From Terasakiella brassicae (GTDB lineage: Bacteria > Pseudomonadota > Alphaproteobacteria > Rhodospirillales > Terasakiellaceae), in NCBI RefSeq assembly GCF_014641495.1, contig NZ_BMHV01000001.1, positions 62,001-126,000 of the forward strand: a stretch of 64,000 nucleotides of DNA, in the 5' to 3' direction. Position 1 is the first letter of the stretch. Each line of letters opens with the position of its first letter. The notes beneath the pieces are model-generated. The model did not search any database, was not told the DNA's origin, and saw only the letters and a program-made list of their open reading frames with translations. The translations under genes were made by a program, and so were the position numbers. This document shows positions 42,291 through 52,014 of this stretch, in pieces.

Positions 42291-43673
42291 ATGAACCTGA
42301 GAAAAAACTTTCTAATCGGCGTTGCCTTGAGCGCGATGGCTTTTAGTTCGCAAGCGAATGCCGAAACTCTTAGAGAGGCCCTCGTTAAAGCCTATATGAA
42401 TAATCCCGCGCTGAATTCTGAACGGGCAACTGTACGCGCAACAGACGAAGGCGTTTCTCAGGCGTTAGCCAATTGGCGCCCGGAAGTAACTTGGACGGGG
42501 ACCGTTGCCAAGGAACGTAATGACAATAATTCGCGCTCGGGTTCAAATCGGGAGCAAACGCTCACCCCGATGACCAGTTCTTTCTCTGTAACCCAGCCTT
42601 TATTCCGTGGTTTCCAGACCGAAGCGGCCACGGCGGAAGCCGAGTCAAAAGTGGATGCTGCGCGCGCCCGCTTGCTGGAAAAAGAACAAGAAGTTCTGAT
42701 GGATGCGGTTTTGGCCTATTCTAATATTGTACGCGATGAAGCCGTTCTTGAACTCAATCGTAATAACGAACAGGTTTTGCGCCGCCAGTTTGAAGCAACA
42801 AATGATCGTTTTGAAGTCGGGGAGCTTACCCGGACGGATGTCAGTCAGGCAGAAGCGCGTTTTGCAAAAGCAACCGCTGATCGGATCCAATCCGAAGGGG
42901 ATCTCGAATCGTCCCGGGCGACCTATCAAAGAGTCATTGGTGAAATTCCGACTAAACCGATTCCCTCTCCTTTGCCGAGTGATATCCCAACAACAGTGGA
43001 AGAAGTGATCGAACGGGCACAGCAGAACAACCCGACTTTTCTGGCGGCTGTTGCGGATGAAAAAGCAGCAATGGAGAATATCGAGGAAATGGCAGGTAAG
43101 TTATTGCCGGAATTAAACCTAACCGCATCTACGGATACGGCACTTGAATCATCTTCGCGAAACAGCCGGACCGAGTCGGCAAGCATTGGTCTGTCCTTGA
43201 AAGTTCCGTTCTATCAAAAAGGGACGGTATATTCTCAAGTTCGCGAAGCTAAGCAAACCGCCGCCGAAAAACGCATGGATATGGAAGAAGCCCGTCGCAG
43301 TGCTGTGGAAAGTGGTCGGACAGGTTGGGAAGGGCTCGTCACCGCAAGAGCGCGTATCCAGTCTTTCTTGGCACAAATTCGCTCTGCTGAAGTGGCATTG
43401 GATGGGGTGCAACGTGAGGCCGCTGTCGGTTCACGTACCGTTCTTGATGTCCTTGATGCCGAACAAGAATTGTTGGATGCTAAAGTAAGCTTGGTACGGG
43501 CACAACGTGATGAACTGGTTGCCGTTTATGAATTAAAGCAGGCTGTCGGTGAATTGACAGCGGAAAAACTAGGGCTGGACACCGGGATTTATGACCCGAA
43601 AGTCCATTATGATGAAGTTCGCGATGCATGGATCGGCACATCGTCTGTCGGCGATGTTGACGAAAAAGAATAA
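42291..43673 (+). CDS. tolC: Outer-membrane channel protein TolC
   Basis: TolC forms a trimeric channel across the outer membrane and periplasm for efflux pumps and type I secretion. I start at the ATG at 42291, which places a normal signal peptide at the N-terminus (MNLRKNFLIGVALSAMAFSS, cut after ANA); the frame is open to 42228. The mature part begins ETLREALVKAYMNNPALNSER, typical of alphaproteobacterial TolC, and has two OEP repeats, with LFRGFQT near 106, DVLDAEQELLDAK near 384 and a C-terminal helix. Length is 460 aa. It follows the PCMT-like gene after a terminator. Confidence 0.93.
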   Translation: MNLRKNFLIGVALSAMAFSSQANAETLREALVKAYMNNPALNSERATVRATDEGVSQALANWRPEVTWTGTVAKERNDNNSRSGSNREQTLTPMTSSFSVTQPLFRGFQTEAATAEAESKVDAARARLLEKEQEVLMDAVLAYSNIVRDEAVLELNRNNEQVLRRQFEATNDRFEVGELTRTDVSQAEARFAKATADRIQSEGDLESSRATYQRVIGEIPTKPIPSPLPSDIPTTVEEVIERAQQNNPTFLAAVADEKAAMENIEEMAGKLLPELNLTASTDTALESSSRNSRTESASIGLSLKVPFYQKGTVYSQVREAKQTAAEKRMDMEEARRSAVESGRTGWEGLVTARARIQSFLAQIRSAEVALDGVQREAAVGSRTVLDVLDAEQELLDAKVSLVRAQRDELVAVYELKQAVGELTAEKLGLDTGIYDPKVHYDEVRDAWIGTSSVGDVDEKE

Positions 43674-43770
43674 GTCGATAACAATTCATTAAGGTGAGGA
43701 CGCGTATAATATTTACATTGGAAACTTTTTTGATGAATATATACGCAAAATATAATCGGGTGAAGTTGAG

Positions 43771-44460
43771 ATGAGTGACGAAAATACAGAAGCAGGTGAC
43801 GGCGCAGAGCCGTCGATGGAGGATATTCTAGCCTCTATCCGGCGTATTCTTTCTGAGGATGATGAAGAAGGTGCCGAGGCTGCTCCGAGTGAAGAAGCAA
43901 CACCCGAACCGGAACCAATGCCTGAGCCGGAACCAGAGCCAATGCCTGAGCCTGAGCCTGAGCCGGAACCAATGCCTGAACCCGAACCGGAACCAATGCC
44001 GGAACCAGAGCCGGAACCAATGCCTGAGCCCGAGCCGGAACCCGTGATTGAATTGGAAGACCCCGAACCAATCATTGAAGAGATTGAAGAAATCGATATC
44101 GATGATGATATCCTAGATTTAACATCTGATATGATGATTGAGGAAGAAGAACCAGAGCCGGAACCGGAACCTGTTTTTGAACCACAACCCATTTTGGCAT
44201 CCGATGTTGCCAATCGGATTGTTTCTCCACCGACGGCTGATGCATCGACTGATGTTTTGTCAGAACTGGCAAAAGCAATTTTGGATCAACGCGATATTGC
44301 AGTTGGGACACGCGATATTACGCTGGAAGGCTTGACCCGGGAAATGTTGCGGCCCTTGCTGAAAGAATGGCTGGATCGCAATTTGCCTTACTTGATTGAA
44401 CGATTGGTCAAAAAAGAAATCGATATTATGATTAACCGCGCGGAACGTCTGGAAGACTAA
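43771..44460 (+). CDS. popZ: Polar organizing protein PopZ (DUF2497)
   Basis: PopZ forms polymeric scaffolds at the cell pole, anchors the centromere through ParB and recruits regulators. The 229-aa protein has the family N-terminus with [19 protein letters not shown] (about 13-31), a long acidic, proline-rich spacer (about 45-135), and a helical oligomerisation end with [20 protein letters not shown] and [14 protein letters not shown] (about 190-226). The spacer is mainly [12 protein letters not shown] repeats encoded by a degenerate tandem DNA repeat. Its location just before valS matches the Caulobacter arrangement. In that organism the spacer is disordered and sets how fluid the condensate is, so the repeat length could matter. 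Confidence 0.93.
   Translation: MSDENTEAGDGAEPSMEDILASIRRILSEDDEEGAEAAPSEEATPEPEPMPEPEPEPMPEPEPEPEPMPEPEPEPMPEPEPEPMPEPEPEPVIELEDPEPIIEEIEEIDIDDDILDLTSDMMIEEEEPEPEPEPVFEPQPILASDVANRIVSPPTADASTDVLSELAKAILDQRDIAVGTRDITLEGLTREMLRPLLKEWLDRNLPYLIERLVKKEIDIMINRAERLED
43903..44043 (+). repeat. Tandem coding repeat inside popZ (Pro-Glu, with periodic Met)
   Basis: Units of the kind CC(G/A)GA(A/G)CC(G/A)GAACCAATGCCTGAG recur about five times, coding PEPEP with a Met-Pro every eight to ten residues. Such repeats change copy number easily by slippage or recombination without breaking the frame. Confidence 0.85.
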
Positions 44461-44487
44461 AACACGATTAATCTTGCGAAATTACAG

Positions 44488-44513
44488 CGCCCGGGCTTGT
44501 CCTCGGGCGTTTT
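44488..44513 (+). terminator. Terminator between popZ and valS
   Basis: CGCCCG at 44488 pairs with CGGGCG at 44504 and is followed by TTTT. valS starts about 50 bases later with its own AGAGG ribosome-binding site. Confidence 0.75.
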
Positions 44514-44565
44514 CGCGTTTATTAAAGCTATAAATTTTCATTTAGATAAGAGGCTGTGTCTTAAA

Positions 44566-47202
44566 ATGCTCGACAAGACATTCAACCCGGCGGCAGTTGA
44601 AGAAAAACACTATACGCTTTGGGAAGAGAAAAATGCATTTGCCGCCAATCACGAAGCTGGCAAAGAACCCTATACAATTATGATGCCGCCGCCCAATGTG
44701 ACAGGTAGCTTGCATATGGGACACGCCCTGACATTTACTTTGCAGGATATCCTGATCCGCTATAACCGGATGAAGGGTAAAGATGCTCTGTGGCAGCCCG
44801 GAACCGACCATGCGGGGATCGCTACACAAATGGTTGTGGAACGCCGTTTAGAAGCCGAAGGTGTGACCCGCCATGATTTGGGGCGCGACAAATTTATTGA
44901 TAAAATTTGGGAATGGAAAGCGCAATCAGGTGGGACAATTGTTAATCAATTGCGCCGCCTTGGTGCCTCTGCCGATTGGGCGAAAGAACGCTTTACAATG
45001 GATGAAGGTTTGTCCGAAGCTGTCCGTAAAGTCTTCGTCGAACTTTATAAACAAGACCTGATTTATCGCGATAAAAAACTCGTCAACTGGGACCCGAAAC
45101 TGCATACCGCAATTTCAGATCTGGAAGTGGAACAACGCGAAGTCAACGGTAAAATGTGGTACTTCAACTACCCGCTGGAAGGCGAGGACGGTAAATTTGT
45201 TACCGTTGGGACCACACGCCCGGAAACCATGCTCGGTGATACGGGCGTTGCGGTTCATCCCGATGATGAGCGTTATAAAGATTTGATTGGTAGAAATGTT
45301 ATTTTGCCGATCGTAAATCGTGCAATCCCGATTGTTGCCGATGAATATGCTGATCCTGAAAAAGGCTCGGGGGCTGTAAAAATTACACCGGGTCACGATT
45401 TTAATGACTACGAAGTTGGTAAACGCTGCAATCTGGAAATTATCAACGTTCTGGATCTTAACGCACATTTAAATGAAAATGTGCCTGAAAAATATCAAGG
45501 TATGGATCGCTTCGAAGCCCGTACAAAAGTTGTCGCCGAAATGGAAGAACTCGGCCTTTTGGTGAAGATCGAAGAAAACCCGATGACGGTTCCTTATGGG
45601 GATCGTTCCGGGGTTGTGATCGAACCCTGGTTGACAGACCAATGGTTTGTAAAAGCCGATGTTTTGGCAAAACCAGCCTTGGAAGCGGTCGAAACCGGCA
45701 AGACCCGGTTTGTTCCCAAACAATGGGAAAATACCTATTATGAATGGATGCGCAACATCCAGCCTTGGTGTATTTCCCGTCAAATCTGGTGGGGGCATCA
45801 AATCCCGGCATGGTTTGACGAGGATGGCAATGTCTATGTTGAAATGACCGAAGAGGCTGCGCAGAAAGCAGCAGGCGAGGGTGTTAAGCTGACCCGTGAA
45901 ACCGATGTGCTTGATACTTGGTTCTCTTCTGCACTTTGGCCGTTCTCTACATTGGGCTGGCCGGAAAAAACACCGCAGCTCGATCATTATTATACAACGG
46001 ATGTTCTGGTCACCGGGTTTGATATCATTTTCTTCTGGGTTGCCCGGATGATGATGATGGGCATTCATTTCATGGGCGAAGTTCCGTTCAAGGACATCTA
46101 TATTCATGCACTTGTTCGCGATGAACAAGGGGCGAAAATGTCCAAATCCAAAGGGAACGTTATTGATCCGTTAGAATTGATTGATCAATACGGCGCGGAT
46201 GCCATGCGCTTTACACTGACCGCAATGGCTGCACAGGGGCGTGATATCAAACTTGCCACCAGCCGTGTCGAAGGATACCGCAATTTTGCAACAAAGCTTT
46301 GGAATGCGGCCCGTTTCTGTCAAATAAACGGGTGTAAACCGGTTAAAGGACTTGATGCGGCCAGTGTTAAGCACCCCGTTAACCGTTGGATTGTTGGCAA
46401 GGTTGGCGAGGTCGCTGGCGAAGTTGGCACAGCAATTGACGGCTATCGTTTCAACGAGTCGGCCAATGCGATTTATGGATTTGCCTGGGGCACATTCTGT
46501 GACTGGTATCTGGAATTCACCAAACCCATCTTAAATGGCGATGACGAAAGCGCGATTGAAGAAACGCGGGCCACAACCGCATGGGTTTTTGATCAAATTC
46601 TCCATATTCTGCATCCGATGATGCCGTTTATTACAGAGGAACTGTGGGAATCGATGGCTGATGAGCGCGATATGCAGTTGATCAGTGCCGCATGGCCGGA
46701 AAAATTGTTAGATGATAGCGATGCCAACGAGGAAATGGATTGGCTGGTTCAACTGATTTCTACAATCCGTACAACGCGTTCGGAATTGAATGTGCCCGGC
46801 AGTGTCGCCCTTTCTGTATATCTGCAAGGTGCCAATGAAAAGACGGCCCAACGTTTGGTGCGCAATGAAAACCTGATCAAACGCATGGCCCGCCTCGGAT
46901 CGATTAATCTGGTTGATGAAGCCGTTGCACACGGCTGTGTTCAGGAAGTCGTGGGCGAATCTACTGTCTTTATCAATGTGGTTGATCATATGGATGTGGC
47001 GGCGGAAAAAGCCCGTTTGGAAAAAGAAATCGCCAATCTGGATAAAATCATCGGTGGCAAAGAAAAGAAACTCGCAAACGAAAAATTTGTTGCCAATGCA
47101 CCGGCTGATGTTGTTGCAACAGAACGTCAAAAAGTCCAAGAACTCAGCGAGAAAAATGCTAAGTTCAAAGAAGCCTTGGCACGTTTGACATCGGCACTTT
47201 AA
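44566..47202 (+). CDS. valS: Valyl-tRNA synthetase ValS
   Basis: ValS charges tRNA-Val with valine and edits threonine. From the ATG at 44566 (AGAGG upstream) it is 878 aa. It has the class I motifs [14 protein letters not shown] near residues 42-55 (HMGH form of HIGH) and [12 protein letters not shown] near 525-536. The editing domain lies between ([15 protein letters not shown]), the anticodon-binding domain follows, and the C-terminal coiled-coil arm closes it ([20 protein letters not shown] near 808). An upstream ATG at 44497 has no support. A terminator follows. Confidence 0.97.
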   Translation: MLDKTFNPAAVEEKHYTLWEEKNAFAANHEAGKEPYTIMMPPPNVTGSLHMGHALTFTLQDILIRYNRMKGKDALWQPGTDHAGIATQMVVERRLEAEGVTRHDLGRDKFIDKIWEWKAQSGGTIVNQLRRLGASADWAKERFTMDEGLSEAVRKVFVELYKQDLIYRDKKLVNWDPKLHTAISDLEVEQREVNGKMWYFNYPLEGEDGKFVTVGTTRPETMLGDTGVAVHPDDERYKDLIGRNVILPIVNRAIPIVADEYADPEKGSGAVKITPGHDFNDYEVGKRCNLEIINVLDLNAHLNENVPEKYQGMDRFEARTKVVAEMEELGLLVKIEENPMTVPYGDRSGVVIEPWLTDQWFVKADVLAKPALEAVETGKTRFVPKQWENTYYEWMRNIQPWCISRQIWWGHQIPAWFDEDGNVYVEMTEEAAQKAAGEGVKLTRETDVLDTWFSSALWPFSTLGWPEKTPQLDHYYTTDVLVTGFDIIFFWVARMMMMGIHFMGEVPFKDIYIHALVRDEQGAKMSKSKGNVIDPLELIDQYGADAMRFTLTAMAAQGRDIKLATSRVEGYRNFATKLWNAARFCQINGCKPVKGLDAASVKHPVNRWIVGKVGEVAGEVGTAIDGYRFNESANAIYGFAWGTFCDWYLEFTKPILNGDDESAIEETRATTAWVFDQILHILHPMMPFITEELWESMADERDMQLISAAWPEKLLDDSDANEEMDWLVQLISTIRTTRSELNVPGSVALSVYLQGANEKTAQRLVRNENLIKRMARLGSINLVDEAVAHGCVQEVVGESTVFINVVDHMDVAAEKARLEKEIANLDKIIGGKEKKLANEKFVANAPADVVATERQKVQELSEKNAKFKEALARLTSAL

Positions 47203-47233
47203 CCGATTGTTTGCAAGTTCACACTTATGATAG

Positions 47234-47265
47234 AAGCCTCACCAAAATTTGGTGGGGCTTTTTCA
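47234..47265 (+). terminator. Rho-independent terminator after valS
   Basis: AAGCCTCACC at 47234-47243 pairs with GGTGGGGCTT at 47251-47260 (one G-U), followed by TTT. Confidence 0.85.
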
Positions 47266-47287
47266 TGTTGAGTGAACGAAAATTAAG

Positions 47288-47809
47288 ATGGCAAAAAACG
47301 ATCCTACCCCCGATGAACGTGCGGAATATATTGTAAAGCGCCTTGAATTGTTTATTCGGGAAAACCGCGAACCTTTTAAAGGAATGAATTTTAACAAGTG
47401 GCAACAACTTGCCCGTAGTGAAATTTCCAACTCCTTGCGCGATTACGAAAAATCACAATATGATCAAAACCAAGTGACAAGACGGATGCTTTTTATTATC
47501 GGTTCCTCCATTGCCACCATCGGTTTTTGGGGAGTCGCCGCTGCCTTTGGCCGGATTGATTATATGCTGGCCGGAATGATTTGCCTGATTGCCGGGATTA
47601 TCGTCATTGCCCACGCCGGGGAATGGATGACGCGTTCCATGTGGAAAAAAGCCCAAGCCAAAAAAAGGGAACGTGCTTATAACAATGCCGTTTCCTTGGA
47701 TCGACAGATCAAACAAATGGAAAAAGAATTAAAAAACAAAGCCAAAGAATTGGAAAAAACCTTAGGGGCAATGGGCCGGGCCGTTCCTCAACCCTCTGAC
47801 AAAAAATAA
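47288..47809 (+). CDS. Small two-helix membrane protein of unknown function
   Basis: This 173-aa protein has a soluble N-terminal part with charged helices (about 1-64), two membrane segments (about 68-86 and 91-110), and a strongly charged C-terminal helix predicted to form a coiled coil (about 120-160, with KQMEKELKNKAKELEKTLG). Both ends would face the cytoplasm. I do not recognise the family, although a similar small gene after valS is seen in related genomes from memory. It sits alone between a valS terminator and the HAD-like gene. Confidence 0.75.
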   Translation: MAKNDPTPDERAEYIVKRLELFIRENREPFKGMNFNKWQQLARSEISNSLRDYEKSQYDQNQVTRRMLFIIGSSIATIGFWGVAAAFGRIDYMLAGMICLIAGIIVIAHAGEWMTRSMWKKAQAKKRERAYNNAVSLDRQIKQMEKELKNKAKELEKTLGAMGRAVPQPSDKK

Positions 47810-47841
47810 ACACGTATCACATATTGAAATATCAACTACGT

Positions 47842-47870
47842 CTTCTTACTTAAGGGGTACGCTTAAGAAG
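47842..47870 (+). promoter_or_regulatory. Leader hairpin just before the ribosome-binding site of the HAD-like gene
   Basis: CTTCTTA at 47842-47848 pairs with TAAGAAG at 47864-47870, and an alternative CTTAAG pairing lies inside. The GGGGAGG ribosome-binding sequence begins at the very base of the stem, so the hairpin could affect ribosome access. There is no T-run. Confidence 0.4.
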
Positions 47871-47886
47871 GGGAGGCGATATCTAT

Positions 47887-48402
47887 ATGCATGATCGATT
47901 TGGCCTGAGAAATGACTTGGGCACAGAAGAAGTTGGCTTTCTTCAAGATGACGACACCCTGACTGTTAAGGTCGACGGGGTGATGGATCTTGTGCGCGAT
48001 TATGATGTTTTTCTGTTTAGTATCCATGCAACTTTGATCCGAAATGGTTTAACGGTCCCATCCGGTGCGTCTTTGGTTCCTCAACTGCGCAAACTGGATA
48101 AACGGGTTGGTGTTTTTTGTTTAAGCGGCGATGCGTGCCGCGATGATATGACGGCCCAAATGAACCGGTGCGGTTATTCCATTACCAATAATCGTGTTCT
48201 TCTGCGCGACGATTTGGATAATCTGGAACGCCCCTTTCCGTTTGTAAGCACGGAACGTGTTCTCATGGTTTGCAGTGATGTTTTAAACGAAGTTGCACAT
48301 GCTAAAGTCAAGGGCCTCAAATCCTTATTGATAGATGGTAATTGTGATCTCGATAAAAAAACGTTCAGACTTTCACCGGACTTTGTCGCAGCCAGCGTAT
48401 AA
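47887..48402 (+). CDS. HAD-like protein lacking the catalytic aspartates
   Basis: This 171-aa soluble protein resembles the core of a class IIA HAD phosphatase: DVFLFSIHATLIRNG at 40-54 aligns with the usual D-V-x-x-x-D-x-D-G-T-L-x-x-G, PSGASLVPQLRKLDKRVGVFCLSG with motif II, and a later MVCSDVLNEVAHAK stretch with the substrate side. The two Asp residues of the DxDGT motif are replaced by Ser45 and His47, so phosphatase chemistry is not expected. GGGGAGG at 47870-47876 is a clear ribosome-binding site. I cannot name a function; it may be a pseudo-enzyme that binds a ligand or protein. It lies just upstream of ilvD on the same strand. Confidence 0.7.
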   Translation: MHDRFGLRNDLGTEEVGFLQDDDTLTVKVDGVMDLVRDYDVFLFSIHATLIRNGLTVPSGASLVPQLRKLDKRVGVFCLSGDACRDDMTAQMNRCGYSITNNRVLLRDDLDNLERPFPFVSTERVLMVCSDVLNEVAHAKVKGLKSLLIDGNCDLDKKTFRLSPDFVAASV

Positions 48403-48489
48403 ACCTTTCCAAATCTAAACGATATGTTTATGTTAGTTGCCGCACTTCTTAGGGAAGCGTTCTGATTATAATACCAAAAGGATTGGATT

Positions 48490-50343
48490 ATGCCCGAATA
48501 TCGTTCACGTACATCGACAGCAGGCCGCAATATGGCAGGTGCGCGTAGCCTTTGGCGCGCGACAGGGATGAAAGATGCCGACTTTGAAAAACCCATTATT
48601 GCCGTTGTGAACTCATTCACCCAATTTGTACCGGGCCATGTCCACCTTAAAGACCTGGGGCAAATGGTCGCCCGTGAAATTGAAAAGGCCGGTGGCGTTG
48701 CCAAAGAATTCAACACCATTGCCGTGGATGATGGGATCGCAATGGGCCATGACGGTATGCTTTATAGCTTGCCGTCTCGTGATTTGATTGCCGATAGTGT
48801 CGAATATATGGTGAATGCGCATTGCGCCGATGCGATGGTTTGTATTTCAAACTGCGACAAAATCACGCCGGGGATGTTGATGGCGTCCATGCGCCTGAAT
48901 ATCCCGACTGTTTTTGTATCCGGTGGTCCGATGGAAGCCGGTAAAGTCACCATTGATGATATTGAACATTCCCTTGATCTGGTTGATGCAATGGTCAAGG
49001 CGGCTGATCCCAATGTATCGGATGAAGAAGTCGATGCGATTGAACGTAGCGCATGCCCGACTTGCGGGTCATGTTCCGGCATGTTTACGGCCAATTCCAT
49101 GAATTGCCTGACCGAAGCGTTGGGCCTGTCTTTGCCGGGGAATGGAACCGTTGTTGCCACCCATGAAGACCGCAAGGAATTGTTCCTGCGTGCCGGGCGG
49201 TTGGCGGTTGATCTGTGCAAACGTTATTATGAAAATGATGATATCAGTGTGACACCGCGCGGCATTGCAACATATGATGCTTTTGAAAATGCAATGACAT
49301 TGGATATTGCAATGGGCGGGTCCACAAATACCGTTCTTCACCTGTTGGCAGTTGCACAGGAAGCCGGCGTTGATTTTACCATGAAAGACATGGACCGTTT
49401 GTCCCGCAAGGTACCTTGCCTGTCTAAAATCGCGCCGTCCGTTCCTGATGTTCATATCGAAGACGTCCACCGGGCAGGCGGTATAATGTCTTTGTTGGGG
49501 CGTCTGGATGATGCTGGTTTGTTAAAACGCGATGTATCCACAGTTCACGCCAAAACATTGGGCGAGGCAATTGATACGTGGGATATCAGCCGCACTTCAG
49601 ATGCCGAGGTTCATAAGTTTTATAAAGCTGCACCGGGTGGCGTTCCGTCACAAACGGCCTTTTCACAGGCCGCGCGTTATCGTGATCTGGATCGTGATCG
49701 CTCCAAGGGCGTGATCCGCAGCGTTGAAGATGCCTTTACAAAAGACGGCGGCTTGGCTGTACTTTATGGCAATATTGCCGAAGATGGTTGTGTCGTAAAA
49801 ACAGCAGGTGTGGATGAAAGTATCTGGACTTTCACTGGGATAGCCCGCGTGTGTGAAAGTCAGGACGAAGGGATTTCGCGCATTCTGGGGGGCGAAGTCG
49901 GTGCCGGTGATGTTGTGATTATCCGTTACGAAGGGCCGAAAGGCGGACCGGGCATGCAGGAAATGCTTTATCCGACCAGCTACCTGAAATCTATGGGATT
50001 GGGTAAGGAATGCGCCTTGTTAACCGATGGTCGTTTTTCCGGTGGTACGGCTGGTCTGTCCATTGGCCATGCCTCACCAGAAGCCGCCAACGGCGGGGCA
50101 ATCGGCTTGATTGAAGAAGGTGATACGATTGAAATCGATATTCCCAATCGTTCCATTAACCTGAAGATTTCAGATGCCGATCTTGCAAAACGCCGCGAAG
50201 CAATGGATGCCAAGGGCGCGGATGCATGGAAACCTGTAAAACCACGTCAACGTCATGTAAGTGCAGCCTTACGCGCCTATGCCGCAATGGCAACCAGTGC
50301 CGATAAAGGTGCGGTTCGCGATGTCAGCAAGCTTGAACGTTAA
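48490..50343 (+). CDS. ilvD: Dihydroxy-acid dehydratase IlvD
   Basis: IlvD dehydrates dihydroxyisovalerate and dihydroxymethylvalerate in valine and isoleucine synthesis, using an Fe-S cluster and Mg2+. The 617-aa protein has the cluster cysteines in [11 protein letters not shown] (near 119-129) and [16 protein letters not shown] (near 193-208), the DGxAMGHDGM segment near 79, and the C-terminal LTDGRFSGG(T). This is the long (Escherichia coli-type) class. An AGGA ribosome-binding site precedes the ATG. It is single and is followed by a terminator. Confidence 0.97.
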   Translation: MPEYRSRTSTAGRNMAGARSLWRATGMKDADFEKPIIAVVNSFTQFVPGHVHLKDLGQMVAREIEKAGGVAKEFNTIAVDDGIAMGHDGMLYSLPSRDLIADSVEYMVNAHCADAMVCISNCDKITPGMLMASMRLNIPTVFVSGGPMEAGKVTIDDIEHSLDLVDAMVKAADPNVSDEEVDAIERSACPTCGSCSGMFTANSMNCLTEALGLSLPGNGTVVATHEDRKELFLRAGRLAVDLCKRYYENDDISVTPRGIATYDAFENAMTLDIAMGGSTNTVLHLLAVAQEAGVDFTMKDMDRLSRKVPCLSKIAPSVPDVHIEDVHRAGGIMSLLGRLDDAGLLKRDVSTVHAKTLGEAIDTWDISRTSDAEVHKFYKAAPGGVPSQTAFSQAARYRDLDRDRSKGVIRSVEDAFTKDGGLAVLYGNIAEDGCVVKTAGVDESIWTFTGIARVCESQDEGISRILGGEVGAGDVVIIRYEGPKGGPGMQEMLYPTSYLKSMGLGKECALLTDGRFSGGTAGLSIGHASPEAANGGAIGLIEEGDTIEIDIPNRSINLKISDADLAKRREAMDAKGADAWKPVKPRQRHVSAALRAYAAMATSADKGAVRDVSKLER

Positions 50344-50365
50344 TTCAAGCCAGCTAAAGCAAAAG

Positions 50366-50392
50366 AAAGCCCACCATTTGAGTGGGCTTTTT
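50366..50392 (+). terminator. Rho-independent terminator after ilvD
   Basis: AAAGCCCAC at 50366-50374 pairs with GTGGGCTTT at 50382-50390, followed by further Ts. Confidence 0.93.
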
Positions 50393-50534
50393 AAATACAT
50401 CTAAAGATTACAAATTTAAAATCTGAATATTTGCATCCGTTGGGCACAATATATGTATTGATAAAATTATATATCCCGGCAATCGCTATATCATTATAAT
50501 ACGAACCCTGACATGAACATAAAATCAAAAGAAG

Positions 50535-51980
50535 ATGGTTAATTTACGAGCGACATATCCCATTATTGGATGGATTATCTGTTGGGTTGGGGCAATGCTC
50601 CTGATACCTGCTGCAACAGATGCAATATATCACAATATTGACTGGCAAGTTTTTTTGCTTTCAGCAGCAATTTCATCATTTATTGGTGTGTGCGTTGTTT
50701 TAGGTGCAAAAAATACCGATAATCATCGATTGAGTTTTCCTCAGGCCTTTTTCCTGATTACTTCCGGCTGGGTTGTTGTGACAATATTTGGCGCCATTCC
50801 CTTTGTCATTAAGGGAGTTTCGCCTACGGATGCGGTGTTCGAAACGATGTCGGCAATAACAACAACCGGTTCCACAATTTTTACTGAAATCGACACTCTT
50901 CCCCCAGGTATATTGTTTTGGCGTTCAATTCTTCAATGGATTGGCGGTATAGGAATTATTGCTATTGCAGTTCTCATCCTTCCAATACTTAGAATTGGCG
51001 GCATGCAGCTCTTTAAAATAGAAAGCTCTGGAACCGAAAATGAGTCTGATCGTTTTACAAAAAGCACAATTTACAGATTAAGTGGCGTTTATTTGGTCTT
51101 AACCGTCTTGTGTGTTCTGGTCTATTACATTCTGGGAATGGGCTTTTTTGACGCTGTTAATCACGCGATGACAACCATTTCAACAGGCGGTTATTCAACT
51201 CATAATGCATCATTTGGATATTTTGAGAATTTAAGCCTTCACTGGGCAGGCACAATATTTATGATATGTGGCGCAATTCCTTTCTTTTTGTTTGTAAAGA
51301 TGACTTTGGGTAATTACCGTGCCATCGTTTCAGACCAACAGGTTAAGGGATTTCTTTTGTTTCTCTTGATAAGCTGTACCTTTATGACGATCTGGTTGGT
51401 TAATGAAAGGGAAATCGGCATTTTTCATGCTCTTACCTTAACGTCTTTCAATATAACGTCTGTTGTTACAACAACCGGTTATGCGACTGATGATTATACC
51501 GCATGGGGGCATGGCGCTGTCGGTATGTTTTTAGTTCTTATGTTTGTTGGTGGCTGTTCAGGATCAACCGCAGGGGCAATCAAGATCTACCGATATCAGG
51601 TATTATGGATTTTTGTTCGAAGCCACCTGAAAAAGCTTTTATCACCTAATCGTGTGGTGATTATGAAATATAATGGTCGCACATTAACAGACGATGTGCC
51701 GTCATCCGTGTTGGCTTTTCTTGCTGTTTTTATTGCAACAATAGCTGTGTTTACCGTTGTTTTATCATTATTGGGACTTGATATTATTACGGCTTATTCA
51801 GCCAGCGTTACAGCGATCACCAACGTTGGCCCCGGGATGGGGCATATTATCGGGCCTTCAGGCACTTTTCAGCCTTTATCTGATGCTGCAAAATGGGTTT
51901 TAACAGTTGCAATGCTTGCAGGGAGACTTGAAGTCCTCGTCTTGTTGATCTTTTTCGAAAAAGATTTTTGGATCAATTAG
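50535..51980 (+). CDS. TrkH-family potassium uptake protein
   Basis: TrkH/KtrB-type proteins form the K+-conducting subunit of low-affinity uptake systems that work with cytoplasmic TrkA/KtrA. The 481-aa protein has about ten or more membrane segments and four pore loops with selectivity-filter glycines: AITTTGST near residue 114, TTISTGGYST near 219, VVTTTGYAT near 314 and AITNVGPGMG near 425. That number matches TrkH. No trkA lies in the window. The gene and its 5' region look richer in A+T than ilvD and use ATA more often. An AAGAAG ribosome-binding site precedes the ATG. Confidence 0.93.
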   Translation: MVNLRATYPIIGWIICWVGAMLLIPAATDAIYHNIDWQVFLLSAAISSFIGVCVVLGAKNTDNHRLSFPQAFFLITSGWVVVTIFGAIPFVIKGVSPTDAVFETMSAITTTGSTIFTEIDTLPPGILFWRSILQWIGGIGIIAIAVLILPILRIGGMQLFKIESSGTENESDRFTKSTIYRLSGVYLVLTVLCVLVYYILGMGFFDAVNHAMTTISTGGYSTHNASFGYFENLSLHWAGTIFMICGAIPFFLFVKMTLGNYRAIVSDQQVKGFLLFLLISCTFMTIWLVNEREIGIFHALTLTSFNITSVVTTTGYATDDYTAWGHGAVGMFLVLMFVGGCSGSTAGAIKIYRYQVLWIFVRSHLKKLLSPNRVVIMKYNGRTLTDDVPSSVLAFLAVFIATIAVFTVVLSLLGLDIITAYSASVTAITNVGPGMGHIIGPSGTFQPLSDAAKWVLTVAMLAGRLEVLVLLIFFEKDFWIN

Positions 51981-52014
51981 GTATTTACGCAAAATATAAA
52001 TACTTCTTATCCAG

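Noticed and set aside
43713-44213. 166-aa Gly/Ser-rich frame on the minus strand opposite popZ
   Set aside because: The low-complexity composition is the complement of the Pro-Glu repeat; no independent signal.
45469-46128. 219-aa frame on the minus strand inside valS
   Set aside because: It is antisense to the synthetase core and has no support.
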